From the NCBI GenBank assembly GCA_024274785.1, contig JAJSAM010000037.1:1-64000 (forward strand): 64,000 bases of DNA, written 5' to 3'. The stretch comes from Planctomycetota bacterium. Its GTDB lineage: Bacteria; Planctomycetota; JAJSAM01. The stretch's first letter is position 1. Each line of letters opens with the position of its first letter. Below, in pieces: positions 37,541 through 45,968 of the stretch. Under the pieces are notes generated by a model. It ran no database searches and was not told the origin of the DNA. It was given only the letters and a program-made list of their open reading frames with translations. Made by a program: the position numbers and the translations under genes.

Positions 37541-38335
37541 TCACACAGCCCAGGGGGCATGGCCCGCCTGAAGCAGGCTGTTCAAGTAGTCACGATCCCG
37601 TTGCGTGTCCATGCATGCCCAGAAACCATCATGCCGGTACACGCGAAGTTGTCCGTCCCGTGCGAGCTTGACCAGAGGCTCACGCTCCAGCACGCATCCT
37701 TCGTCATCGATCAGGTAGTCGAGAAATCCACGGTGGAAGAAGAAGTATCCACCGTTGATCCACTTCTCGAAAAACTCCGGCTTCTCATCGAACTCACAGA
37801 CCTTATCGGCCTCGATCTTGAGTTCACCGAAGCGGGAAGGCGGATTGACGCCGAGCACCGTGCCAAGTCCGCCACCGGCGAAGTGAAACTCGAGTTCCGC
37901 GGACAGGTCCGCATCCGTAACCCCGTCGCCATACGTCACCGCAAAGTGCTCCGCGTCCCCGAGGTACTTCGCGGCCGCCCGGGCGACACGGCCTCCCGTC
38001 ATCGTGAGTTCGCCGGTGTTGGCGAGAGTCACTTCCCAGTCCTGATCGTGGTCGATGGAATGGACCGCTACGTCGTTGGTCTTCAATTCCACGGTGAAGT
38101 CGCTGTTCATCGAGGAGTAGTGCAGGAAATACTCTTTGATGACCTCCGCCTTGTAGCCAAGGCACAAGACGAACTTCCGAAAGCCGTGCCGGGCATAGGA
38201 ACGCATGATGTGCCACAGGATCGGCCGATTCCCGATCGGCACCATGGGCTTCGGCCGGAACTCGGTCTCCTCCTTGATGCGGGTGCCCAGGCCTCCGCAG
38301 AGGACGAAAACCGGAATGTCTTCGATTGCTTCCAT
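37541..38335 (-). CDS. rfbF: Glucose-1-phosphate cytidylyltransferase
   Basis: The protein is 264 aa. The N-terminal nucleotide-binding signature is VFVLCGGLGTRIKEETEFRP with KPMVPIGNRPILWHIM, and further conserved blocks are FAVTYGDGVTDADLSAELEF, NPPSRFGELKIEADKV and INGGYFFFHRGFLDYL. The C-terminal RHDGFWACMDTQRDRDYL is typical of RfbF. It makes CDP-glucose from CTP and glucose-1-phosphate, the entry to CDP-linked dideoxy and branched sugars in O-antigens. The length is normal. It starts the four-gene deoxysugar block 38335-34996. Confidence 0.95.
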   Translation of the reverse strand: MEAIEDIPVFVLCGGLGTRIKEETEFRPKPMVPIGNRPILWHIMRSYARHGFRKFVLCLGYKAEVIKEYFLHYSSMNSDFTVELKTNDVAVHSIDHDQDWEVTLANTGELTMTGGRVARAAAKYLGDAEHFAVTYGDGVTDADLSAELEFHFAGGGLGTVLGVNPPSRFGELKIEADKVCEFDEKPEFFEKWINGGYFFFHRGFLDYLIDDEGCVLEREPLVKLARDGQLRVYRHDGFWACMDTQRDRDYLNSLLQAGHAPWAV

Positions 38336-38397
38336 TTTTCCACACTCCTTGCTGGCCCATCAGTCTTGCTGGAATCGAATCGGCGGTCTCGGCGGAT

Positions 38398-39747
38398 CTA
38401 CCATGGCCCTTCCGCTGGCGGAGGAGGGCTCGGCCAGTCACCGGGATCGGGGAGCCAGGGGTCTTCGCGGGTGAAACCCGGGCGATAGGCTGCGAGGCCT
38501 CCGGCCGCCAGAACCAGCGGCGGCATCAGCATCGCATTGAACAGGTTGTGAACCATGAAGATGATGATGATCGTGCAGAGACCGATCCCCGCAATCTCCA
38601 CGGGATCCCTCAGCCGGCTTCGGGGCGAGTGCACGAGGTGGATCAGGACCGGCAGCAACATCGACAGGTAGAGCCCCATCACGCCAAAGAACCCGAACTT
38701 GCCGAAAGTGATGATCCACAGACCATCCACGCCCCTCGTCCCGATGCGGTACCCGGCGGCCCAACCGCCCCATCCGAGCAGGAACCGTTCGCGGCAGTTG
38801 TCGATGATCTGCGTGGCGTTTTCGATGCGGGCAATGAACGTGAAAGTGTCGCCGAGAAGGTTGATCACGAACAGAGCATCCCAGCCCGCGATTCGCGCGC
38901 AGATATAGGCCAGGATCAGGCCCACCCCCACGTAGTGCATCATCCGGGTTCTCAGGAAACGAACGGCGATGAACAGAAGTACCCCGAAAACGAGGGCCCC
39001 ATACGCACTCTCGGACTGCCCGAGGATCACGACCATGACAATGGCGGGTGCAACCAGCGTGAGCGGTGCATTCCAGACCACCCGGACTTTCCCCACGACT
39101 CTCGACCAGAGGAGCGCCAGCGCACACATCGCCATGAAAGTGGAGCTGTTGATTCCGAAGTCCAGGAACCCGAGATAGCCGTTGCCGGGGAGACCGAACA
39201 TCGGAACACCACGAGGCGGTCTCTTCCGCGAGAAGGCGCCATACAGATTCAGGTGCAAACGCGCCCCCATCCGGATTTCCCAGACGCACAACGGCACATA
39301 GATGATTCCCGCCACGACCAGCCCATGCAGCAGAATCCGCAGGCCCGGCCCGTTCGCGAAATAGACCCGGCCGAGGAAGTACGGGATCGCCCAGTAAACG
39401 ATCTGCGTGAGCAAGGCCGAGAACGCGTCGTACGGCCCATGCCCATTGACCAGGGAGGAGATCGGAGGAACCAGGCAGAAGCCGAGCATTGGAAGGTCGT
39501 ACCACGCCAGCCGGAGCCTCATGACCGCCTGGAAATCGAAGGTCACGACCGCGAGCAGCGCCGCCAGGCTGGCCGCGAAGATGCGGTCGTAGTCCGGGAA
39601 GCCGGCGAAGTAGATCACTCCCTGCGGGAGGAAGAGGTGTCCGCCCAGGAAGACCCACAACACGACCCGCTGCGGCGAGTAGCGAGTCATGGAGAGCAGG
39701 GCGGCCGGAACGATGCCGATCAGTGTTAATTGAGCGAATGCATTCAC
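38398..39747 (-). CDS. O-antigen polymerase/ligase-like integral membrane protein (copy 2)
   Basis: The protein is 449 aa from GTG 39747, overlapping the upstream stop as GTGA. It has about ten or more hydrophobic helices and a polar loop in the second half, with RFLLGWGGWAAGYRIGTRGV then WIITFGKFGFFGVMGLYLS, the pattern of Wzy/WaaL-type enzymes. It ends in a Pro-rich tail (PDPGDWPSPPPPAEGPW). It is a paralogue of the gene at 10415-11761. It probably polymerises or transfers the lipid-linked repeat in the periplasm together with the Wzz-kinase of this operon. Confidence 0.78.
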   Translation of the reverse strand: MNAFAQLTLIGIVPAALLSMTRYSPQRVVLWVFLGGHLFLPQGVIYFAGFPDYDRIFAASLAALLAVVTFDFQAVMRLRLAWYDLPMLGFCLVPPISSLVNGHGPYDAFSALLTQIVYWAIPYFLGRVYFANGPGLRILLHGLVVAGIIYVPLCVWEIRMGARLHLNLYGAFSRKRPPRGVPMFGLPGNGYLGFLDFGINSSTFMAMCALALLWSRVVGKVRVVWNAPLTLVAPAIVMVVILGQSESAYGALVFGVLLFIAVRFLRTRMMHYVGVGLILAYICARIAGWDALFVINLLGDTFTFIARIENATQIIDNCRERFLLGWGGWAAGYRIGTRGVDGLWIITFGKFGFFGVMGLYLSMLLPVLIHLVHSPRSRLRDPVEIAGIGLCTIIIIFMVHNLFNAMLMPPLVLAAGGLAAYRPGFTREDPWLPDPGDWPSPPPPAEGPW

Positions 39748-40991
39748 TGGACGCCGATGCTCCCGGACTCCGCCAACACCGATCCATAGAAGTCGAGCAG
39801 GCCTTCCGCGACTCTGTCGGGAGAATAGAGGGCTCTGGCGTGCTCCGCGCCCGAGCTGCCGAGCCGCGCGGCGCGCGCGCGATCTCCGAGCAACGTGAGG
39901 ATGGCCTCCGCCAGGCTTCCGGCGTCACCCGCGCGGCACAGCAGGCCGTTCGTGCCGTCCGTGACGATTTCCGGAATTCCTCCAGCATCACTCGCCACCA
40001 GCGGAGAGCCCCAGGCCAGAGCCTCCATCACGGTACCTGGAAAGTTCTCGTAGCGCGAAGGGACCACGGTAACAGCCGCCGCCCGGCGCAGTTCCGCGAG
40101 TTGTTCCCAGGGCAGGGATCCGGGAAACTCGATGGCGCCACGACTTTGCGGGTCACCCCGCACGTCCAGGTATTCCCGCAGGTGCAAGGTCTGCCCGTCC
40201 TCATCCAGGAGGCCTCGGTCCGGGCCGACGAAGGTCAGCCGGGTCGCGGGCCGCTCCCGCAGAACCCTCGTGAAGGCATCCAACATCACGTCGCCACCCT
40301 TGTGGCGGTCAAACCGGCCGACAAAGAGAACGCGGTCCGGATCGGCCCCGTCGGCCGTCCAGCGCTCAGCGGCGGCAACCAGCGGCACCGGATTTGGAAT
40401 CATGCGGGCACGCCGCAGAGGAAGGCCATAGTATTCGCGAGTGCGGTCGATCACATCCTGAGATGGCGCGGAGATCCCGTCCACTCTCTGCAGGCCGATC
40501 CGCTCGGCGTCCACTCTCGTCCTGAACGCGTCGTCGTCCGGCACTCCGAGGGCCTTCCCGTTGAGGAACCAGGGACCATGCAGCCGCGCCACCACCGGCA
40601 GCGGAGTGCCCTCGGCGACCAGACCCACGCGTCCGAAGGACTCTTCCATCTCCACGATCTCGAGACTCTCTTTCCGGGCCAACCGTCGAATGACCCTCAA
40701 GGCCCGGCGCGCATACACCCGCCACTCGTCGCGATACCCGCCCGAGCGATGTGTCAACCGGTACATCCTCCGCTTCCAGCGACTGGGCTCATTGCCGGGT
40801 ATCTCCACGCGAAGAACGTCCTCATCCGCGCAAGTCGGCTTCACGTAGCACGAGAGGATGAAGACGCGGACCCCGGCCCGGCGCAAGGCGGAGCGCATGG
40901 TCCGCACGTACGTGGTGATGCCGTTGCGCGCATCCGGCCAGAAGGGCGTTCCCAGGGCCACACATTCCGGTCGTTTCGCCACCTGAATCAC
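39744..40991 (-). CDS. Glycosyltransferase family 4
   Basis: The protein is 415 aa. GTG 40991 overlaps the GT2 stop as GTGA and has GAGGGGACG in front; an earlier in-frame codon at 41063 lies inside the previous gene and is rejected. The GT-B features are TPFWPDARNGITTYVRTMRSAL in the acceptor domain, then VLFVGRFDRHKGGDVMLDAF and VVPSRYENFPGTVMEALAWG, which holds the E-x7-E motif. It retains configuration and adds an unidentified sugar. Confidence 0.9.
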   Translation of the reverse strand: MIQVAKRPECVALGTPFWPDARNGITTYVRTMRSALRRAGVRVFILSCYVKPTCADEDVLRVEIPGNEPSRWKRRMYRLTHRSGGYRDEWRVYARRALRVIRRLARKESLEIVEMEESFGRVGLVAEGTPLPVVARLHGPWFLNGKALGVPDDDAFRTRVDAERIGLQRVDGISAPSQDVIDRTREYYGLPLRRARMIPNPVPLVAAAERWTADGADPDRVLFVGRFDRHKGGDVMLDAFTRVLRERPATRLTFVGPDRGLLDEDGQTLHLREYLDVRGDPQSRGAIEFPGSLPWEQLAELRRAAAVTVVPSRYENFPGTVMEALAWGSPLVASDAGGIPEIVTDGTNGLLCRAGDAGSLAEAILTLLGDRARAARLGSSGAEHARALYSPDRVAEGLLDFYGSVLAESGSIGVQ

Positions 40992-41890
40992 CGTCCCCTC
41001 AGCGCACAGATGAGCAACCGCCAGGACTCTTTGCGCAAGGGATACTCCCTCAGGCTGATCCACGCGTGTTTACGGGCGGTTTGCACGTTGCCGCCGTTCA
41101 GCGCCCACCATCCCCAGATGCGGTGCTGGTCGCCGTCAGCGAGATTCTCACCACGAAAGCGCAGCAATTCGTCGGGCGCTTCGATGCCACGCCGTGCAAA
41201 CGCCTCCTCGAGAATGCGATCGTGGTAGACCTTCTGATCCTTGCGTTTCGCGTGGCAGATGCTCCGGCCGTGCTGGCGGTAGCGATACAGGACTCCCGGG
41301 AGGTTCGCCATCCGGCCGACCTCCGCCAGGCGCAGCAGCAGGTCCAGGTCTTCTGAAAACAGAAACTCCTCCCGGTAGCCGCCAATCCGGTCGAGCGCGT
41401 TCTTGCGGATCACGCACGTGGCATGCTGGATGGCCCAGCCTTCCCCTCTGAGGAGGAGTTCGTCGATCTCCTCGTGTTCGAGCGGGTGGTGATTGCGGCG
41501 CAGTGCGGCGCCATCCGGATCGGTCCACAGCACCTGGCACCCGACCGCCACCACGTCGGGATGCGCGTCGAGGAACTCGACCTGGAGCGCAAGGCGTTCC
41601 GGTTCGGATACGTCGTCCCCGTCCATCCGGGCGATCAGTTCCCCTCGCGACTCACGAACTGCACGATTCAGCGAGCACATCAGACCGCTGTTTTCCTGGC
41701 AAAAGACCCGGATCCGGGAATCCCCGGAGGCCAGGGTTTCGAGCAGGGCGGCCGTGCCATCGGTCGAGCCGTCGTCCACGATCACGATCTCGAAGTCCCG
41801 GAAGGTCTGACTCAGGATGCTCCGTACCGCCTCCTCGAGATACCGCTCCTCGTTGCAGACGGCGATGCAGACCGACACGCGCGGGGTCAT
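40988..41890 (-). CDS. Glycosyltransferase family 2 (tandem paralogue B)
   Basis: About 300 aa from ATG 41890 (MTPRVSVCIAVCNEERYLEE); GTG 41905 is an alternative that would overlap the previous gene. GT-A motifs are IVIVDDGSTDGTAALLETL and the DxD in ELIARMDGDDVSEPERL, with a C-terminal GGYREEFLFSEDLDLLLRLA. It is clearly a duplicate of the preceding gene: the two share the Q-x-FRDFE segment, MD(G/A)DD, HPxE/LTHEEID, GGYREGF/EEF and a TARKHA-rich C-terminus. The C-terminal helical tail is also conserved between them. Confidence 0.9.
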   Translation of the reverse strand: MTPRVSVCIAVCNEERYLEEAVRSILSQTFRDFEIVIVDDGSTDGTAALLETLASGDSRIRVFCQENSGLMCSLNRAVRESRGELIARMDGDDVSEPERLALQVEFLDAHPDVVAVGCQVLWTDPDGAALRRNHHPLEHEEIDELLLRGEGWAIQHATCVIRKNALDRIGGYREEFLFSEDLDLLLRLAEVGRMANLPGVLYRYRQHGRSICHAKRKDQKVYHDRILEEAFARRGIEAPDELLRFRGENLADGDQHRIWGWWALNGGNVQTARKHAWISLREYPLRKESWRLLICALRGR

Positions 41891-41894
41891 CGCC

Positions 41895-42812
41895 TCAATG
41901 GCCACGGATCACCCACTTCAGAATGCGCCAGGAATCACGATGGAGGGGCTCTCTTCGCAGGGCGGCGAAAGCGTGCTTCCTGGCGGTCCGCAGGTTGCCG
42001 GCCCGAAGCGCCCACAGCGCCCAGCGTCGATGCTGCTTCCCCCGACTCGGTTGCAACCGGGGCCGGTCTTCCACCGGTTCCCTCCCGAGGGGGGGCAGCC
42101 CGCGTCGGTCACGGGCCTGCACGAGCGCCGACCGGCAACTCTCGGCCTGAACGCCCTTCTGCTGATAGCTCACACTCTGAAGATGCTGGCGATAGACATA
42201 GAGTACCTCGGGGAGATTGGCGAGTTGCCCCACCTCGGCCAGGCGCAGGAACAGGTCGAGGTCCTCGGCAGCCTGAAAGCCCTCCCGATAGCCACCGATT
42301 TCCCGCAAGGCGGCGATGCGGAAAGTCGCCGCGGCGTGCGGCACCCCTCCGGAACCGCCGGCGATGTGGTGGCCATCGATCTCCTCGTGGGTGAGGGGCA
42401 TTTTCAACTCGAGCAACGGCCATCCATCGGCATCGACCACACTCACGTAGCATCCCACCGCGACACACTCCGGGTTCTTTCGCAGGAATTCAACCTGCCC
42501 GTGAAGCCTTCCCGGGAGAGAAAGATCGTCCGCGTCCATCCTGGAGGCCAGGGGGGCGCGAGCGAGTCCGATCGCTTCATTCAGCGTGCGAATGAGCCCC
42601 TGGTTGGGCCGGCTCACGATCCGGATTCGCGGGTCGGCGTCCCGGTACTTCTCGAGAATCGCGAGGCTGCCGTCGCACGACCCATCGTTCATGCAGATCA
42701 GCTCGAAATCACGAAACGACTGCGTCACGATGCTGTCCAGCGCTTCGGGGAGGAAGCGCTCGGCATTGTAGATGGGCAGCAGAATCGATAATTCCGGACG
42801 GGAGGCAGCCAT
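41895..42812 (-). CDS. Glycosyltransferase family 2 (tandem paralogue A)
   Basis: The protein is 305 aa from ATG 42812 (MAASRPELSILLPIYNAERF). Much longer upstream reading would run through the sulfotransferase gene and is rejected. GT-A motifs are ELICMNDGSCDGSLAILEKY and the DxD in APLASRMDADDLSLPGRL, with AAEDLDLFLRLAEVGQLANL. Tail: NLRTARKHAFAALRREPLHR. It lies 26 bp after the sulfotransferase and is followed at once by its paralogue. Two related enzymes in a row often add similar or successive residues. Confidence 0.9.
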   Translation of the reverse strand: MAASRPELSILLPIYNAERFLPEALDSIVTQSFRDFELICMNDGSCDGSLAILEKYRDADPRIRIVSRPNQGLIRTLNEAIGLARAPLASRMDADDLSLPGRLHGQVEFLRKNPECVAVGCYVSVVDADGWPLLELKMPLTHEEIDGHHIAGGSGGVPHAAATFRIAALREIGGYREGFQAAEDLDLFLRLAEVGQLANLPEVLYVYRQHLQSVSYQQKGVQAESCRSALVQARDRRGLPPLGREPVEDRPRLQPSRGKQHRRWALWALRAGNLRTARKHAFAALRREPLHRDSWRILKWVIRGH

Positions 42813-42838
42813 GGGTGGTGGATCAAGGTTCCCGGGAC

Positions 42839-43666
42839 TCAGAGATACCCCAGTTCCTCCATGAGATCGCGGTAGACGAAGCAAATGAGATTGGAGATCT
42901 CCTCGGGAACCTCGTCCTTCCAGGAATCGGGGCGCCCTCGACGCATGAATCTCACGGAGGCATCGCCCTTGCTGCCGTCGTCGACACCGTGCTTGATCTC
43001 CCCGGACTTCATGCTGCGAAATGATGAGGCCAGGATGGCCTCGCGAATATCCTCCGGCGTCCGGTCGAAACCGGCGAAACGCGCGATCACGCTGAACCAC
43101 TTCTGAGGGTCGGCATGCAGGTCCTCGTACCGCACGAGTAGCAATCGATCGGATCCGAGGTTGTCCCTCCACCCCTGGACCATGTCCTGCCAGTCACACG
43201 GCCACAGCTTCCCTCTGATCATCTCGATGGCGAATTTCCGCAAGTCGCCGTGGAACTCGGGATCGGTCCGGATGCTGTGGTGAAAATAGGAGATCAGGAT
43301 GGCCCGCGGATCCCGAACGAGCAGGGTCACCCGCGGCAGGGCGTAGTCGAGTGGCGCGTGGACGAGAAAGGTCCGCGGGTCCGGACGGGACCGAAACTCC
43401 CTGATGCGCAGAGCGTCGGTGACGTTCAGGTCCAGGATGGGGGCGATCCCCTGCCACTCCTTCAGGTTCAACAACTCTTCGCCGTAGCCGATGTGGTCGA
43501 CCAGGAGTCGGGAAAGGAAGAACCCGAGCCAATGGGTCCCGGACTTGGGGTAGGACACCACGAAGTGGTCGGAATCCCGCAATTCCGCGACGAACGAGCG
43601 CCGGATCCGCCACAGGCTGACTTCGTTGCGGATCATCCGGTTGATCTTCTTGAGCCGCCAACTCAC
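42839..43666 (-). CDS. Sulfotransferase domain protein (third of three)
   Basis: The protein is 275 aa from GTG 43666. This copy has the most classical sulfotransferase motifs: HFVVSYPKSGTHWLGFFLSR (5'-phosphosulfate loop, about residues 34-53), RVTLLVRDPRAILISYFHHS (3'-phosphate site), and a C-terminal region RFMRRGRPDSWKDEVPEEIS, close to the conserved RKGxxGDWK element with GRPDSWK. PAPS is the donor. Sequence divergence from the other two suggests different acceptor positions. It lies just downstream of the ABC-transporter genes. Confidence 0.92.
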   Translation of the reverse strand: MSWRLKKINRMIRNEVSLWRIRRSFVAELRDSDHFVVSYPKSGTHWLGFFLSRLLVDHIGYGEELLNLKEWQGIAPILDLNVTDALRIREFRSRPDPRTFLVHAPLDYALPRVTLLVRDPRAILISYFHHSIRTDPEFHGDLRKFAIEMIRGKLWPCDWQDMVQGWRDNLGSDRLLLVRYEDLHADPQKWFSVIARFAGFDRTPEDIREAILASSFRSMKSGEIKHGVDDGSKGDASVRFMRRGRPDSWKDEVPEEISNLICFVYRDLMEELGYL

Positions 43667-43711
43667 CCTCGGCCCCCTCTCCGGTTCGGCGAACTGTCCC
43701 TCTCCCTCGTC

Positions 43712-44974
43712 TCAGGATCCATGAACACTCCATTCCCCCTCGAGCCGGATCGCGCCGGCGCAGCGGATCTTCCCGATCGAAGAGTTGTCGACCTCGAACG
43801 ACAGGCAGCTGCGCGCGCGGTCGCAAAGCCAGCCGACGTGGTCCTTCGCGATGAGCGTGATGTGATAGGTGTCATCGGTCAGTACATTCCGGGGAATGCG
43901 CAGCACCACTTCCGCGGAGTCGGTCGGCAGGGTCAGGTCCTGCCCGTCGTCGATGCTGTTCAGGTCCAGCAGGATGTTGCCGGTCTTGTTCAGGATGTGC
44001 ACGCTCAGCGCGCAGAAATCATCCACCGGGCCCTGTATACCGATACGCATCACGATCGGCTCACCGAGAACGAAGGAGGAGCACGGGTCTCCAGCCTCGT
44101 TCTCGATCCGCAGATACTGAAAACGGAACGGGCCGCGGCCCGCACGTTCCAGCCCCCAGTTGGAAAGGTCGATCTCCGTCTCGGGAGTCTTCGTGGCAAG
44201 GTAGGCGCGAATGATCGCCGCCGGCTCACCGTCCGCCACGACCTTTCCCTCGGAGAGCAGGATGCAGCGCGTACACAGGTCGGTGACGAGTCCAAGGTTG
44301 TGACTGACGAAGAACACCGTCCGGCCGGAGGTGGCCACCTCGTGCATCTTGCCGAGGCATTTTCGCTGAAACCCGATGTCACCCACCGCCAGAACCTCGT
44401 CCACCAGCAGCACGTCCGGTTCCAGGTGCGCGGCCACCGCGAAGGCCAGACGTGTATACATCCCCGTGGAGTAATGCTTCACCGGAGTATCGATGAACTC
44501 CCCGATACCTGAAAACTCGACGATCGCATCGAACTGGGTTTCGATTTCCGCGCGGGACAGCCCGAGAATGGCTCCGTTCAGGAAAGCATTCTCCCGGCCG
44601 GTCAGTTCCGGATGAAAGCCGGTGCCGACCTCGAGAAGCGAACCCACTCTTCCGCGGATCATGGCCCGCCCTTCCGTGGGCTCGGTGATCCTCGTGAGGA
44701 TCTTCAGCAGAGTCGACTTGCCCGCCCCGTTGCGGCCGATGAGCCCGATCACCTCGCCGGGCTCCGCCTTGAACGAGACGTCCCTCAGCGCCCAGATCTC
44801 GCGGTTCAGGCTTCCGGCGGCATAGGCGTGCCCCCGCAGCAGGCCGTACACCTTTCGAAACGGTGCGGCAAAGGAGTCCACGATGATTCGCCCCAGGCGG
44901 TCCTGCTTTTCGTGCACCGCGCCGATCCAGTACTGCTTGCCGAGATGGCTGACTTCGACTGCGTAGTTACCCAT
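43712..44974 (-). CDS. Polysaccharide ABC exporter ATP-binding protein with Wzt-like C-terminal domain
   Basis: The protein is 420 aa. The ATPase domain has Walker A IGLIGRNGAGKSTLLKIL, signature HYSTGMYTRLAFAVA, Walker B VLLVDEVLAVGD and the switch histidine in FFVSHNLGLV. After about residue 260 there is a beta-rich domain (DLSNWGLERAGRGPFRFQYL to the end) like the carbohydrate-binding Wzt C-domain that recognises the non-reducing end of finished O-polysaccharides. It pairs with the permease three bases upstream. The C-domain implies that export depends on a terminal modification of the glycan, possibly one of the sulfations. Confidence 0.94.
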   Translation of the reverse strand: MGNYAVEVSHLGKQYWIGAVHEKQDRLGRIIVDSFAAPFRKVYGLLRGHAYAAGSLNREIWALRDVSFKAEPGEVIGLIGRNGAGKSTLLKILTRITEPTEGRAMIRGRVGSLLEVGTGFHPELTGRENAFLNGAILGLSRAEIETQFDAIVEFSGIGEFIDTPVKHYSTGMYTRLAFAVAAHLEPDVLLVDEVLAVGDIGFQRKCLGKMHEVATSGRTVFFVSHNLGLVTDLCTRCILLSEGKVVADGEPAAIIRAYLATKTPETEIDLSNWGLERAGRGPFRFQYLRIENEAGDPCSSFVLGEPIVMRIGIQGPVDDFCALSVHILNKTGNILLDLNSIDDGQDLTLPTDSAEVVLRIPRNVLTDDTYHITLIAKDHVGWLCDRARSCLSFEVDNSSIGKIRCAGAIRLEGEWSVHGS

Positions 44975-44977
44975 GGT

Positions 44978-45952
44978 TCACGCCACGTCCGCAAAGACCC
45001 GCTCCATCCGCCGGAACACGAATAGCCCGGAGATCAGGATGGCGAGGGAAACCAGAACGGAGATACCGAATCCGACCAACGATTCCTGCTGCACTCCAAG
45101 CAGCGACCATCGGAACCCCTCGACCACCCCGGCCATGGGATTCAAGAACATCAACGACCGCAGTGTTTCGTTCTCGATCAAGCTGCTCGGATAGGCAATG
45201 GGGGTCACAAACAGCAATACCTGGGTCAGCAGCGGCAAGGCGAAACCGATGTCCCGGAATTGCACGTTGAGTGCCGACAACCAGAGTCCGACCCCAAGGC
45301 TGGTGCACAGCGCAAGAAGCAGAAGGAAAGGCAACAACAACACCGGCCATGACGGATAGATTCCATACACGAGCATCATGATGATCAGAACGACGAAGGC
45401 GATACAGAAGTCGATGATCCCGGCCATGACCGCGGCCGTGGGGATGACCAGCCGGGGAAAGTACACTTTCTTGATCAGGCCCTTGTTTCCGACCAGGCTC
45501 TTCGTGGATCGAGCCATGCCGGATGCGAAGAACACCCAGGGCACGAGCGCCGCGAAGCTGAAGATCGGATAGGGGAGCCCATCCGATGACACCTTCGCCA
45601 TCCTCCCAAAGAAGATGGTGAAGATGACCATCGTGAATACGGGGTTGATCACCGCCCACAATGCCCCGAGCACGGACTGCTTGTAGCGCACCTTGATGTC
45701 CCTCATCACGAGGAACCACATCAGGCCCCGATAGTTCCAGACTCCCCCCAGTTTGAGCGAAGCCCAGCCCCTGGTCGCCTCGATGACGACGACCTCCTGT
45801 CCGGCGAGCCGGTCGCGGCGCGCGGCATCGTCACCACTCGCGACTCCTTCGCTGGCGCCAGTCTCGTCTCCAGCCTGGTCTATGGTGGAATCTCCGCTCG
45901 GCGCCATCCCGTCAGGCGTAGTCTCACCGGGCTTTGTATCGGTATTTGTCAT
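44978..45952 (-). CDS. Polysaccharide ABC exporter permease (Wzm/TagG type)
   Basis: The protein is 324 aa from ATG 45952; a TTG at 46000 would overlap the preceding gene. A disordered, acidic and Gly/Ser-rich N-terminal tail of about 60 residues (TKPGETTPDGMAPSGDST) precedes the usual ABC2 permease: YRGLMWFLVMRDIKVRYKQS, VLGALWAVINPVFTMVIFTI, NKGLIKKVYFPRLVIPTAAV and six hydrophobic helices. RMERVFADVA closes it. Together with the ATPase it exports a lipid-linked polysaccharide across the inner membrane. The long N-terminal tail is not usual for the family. Confidence 0.92.
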   Translation of the reverse strand: MTNTDTKPGETTPDGMAPSGDSTIDQAGDETGASEGVASGDDAARRDRLAGQEVVVIEATRGWASLKLGGVWNYRGLMWFLVMRDIKVRYKQSVLGALWAVINPVFTMVIFTIFFGRMAKVSSDGLPYPIFSFAALVPWVFFASGMARSTKSLVGNKGLIKKVYFPRLVIPTAAVMAGIIDFCIAFVVLIIMMLVYGIYPSWPVLLLPFLLLLALCTSLGVGLWLSALNVQFRDIGFALPLLTQVLLFVTPIAYPSSLIENETLRSLMFLNPMAGVVEGFRWSLLGVQQESLVGFGISVLVSLAILISGLFVFRRMERVFADVA

Positions 45953-45968
45953 AAGTGGTAACTCGCGC

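Noticed and set aside
41320-42450. Internal similarity between the two GT2 genes as a mobile-element repeat
   Set aside because: Similarity is at protein level along two intact genes, without terminal repeats or a transposase.
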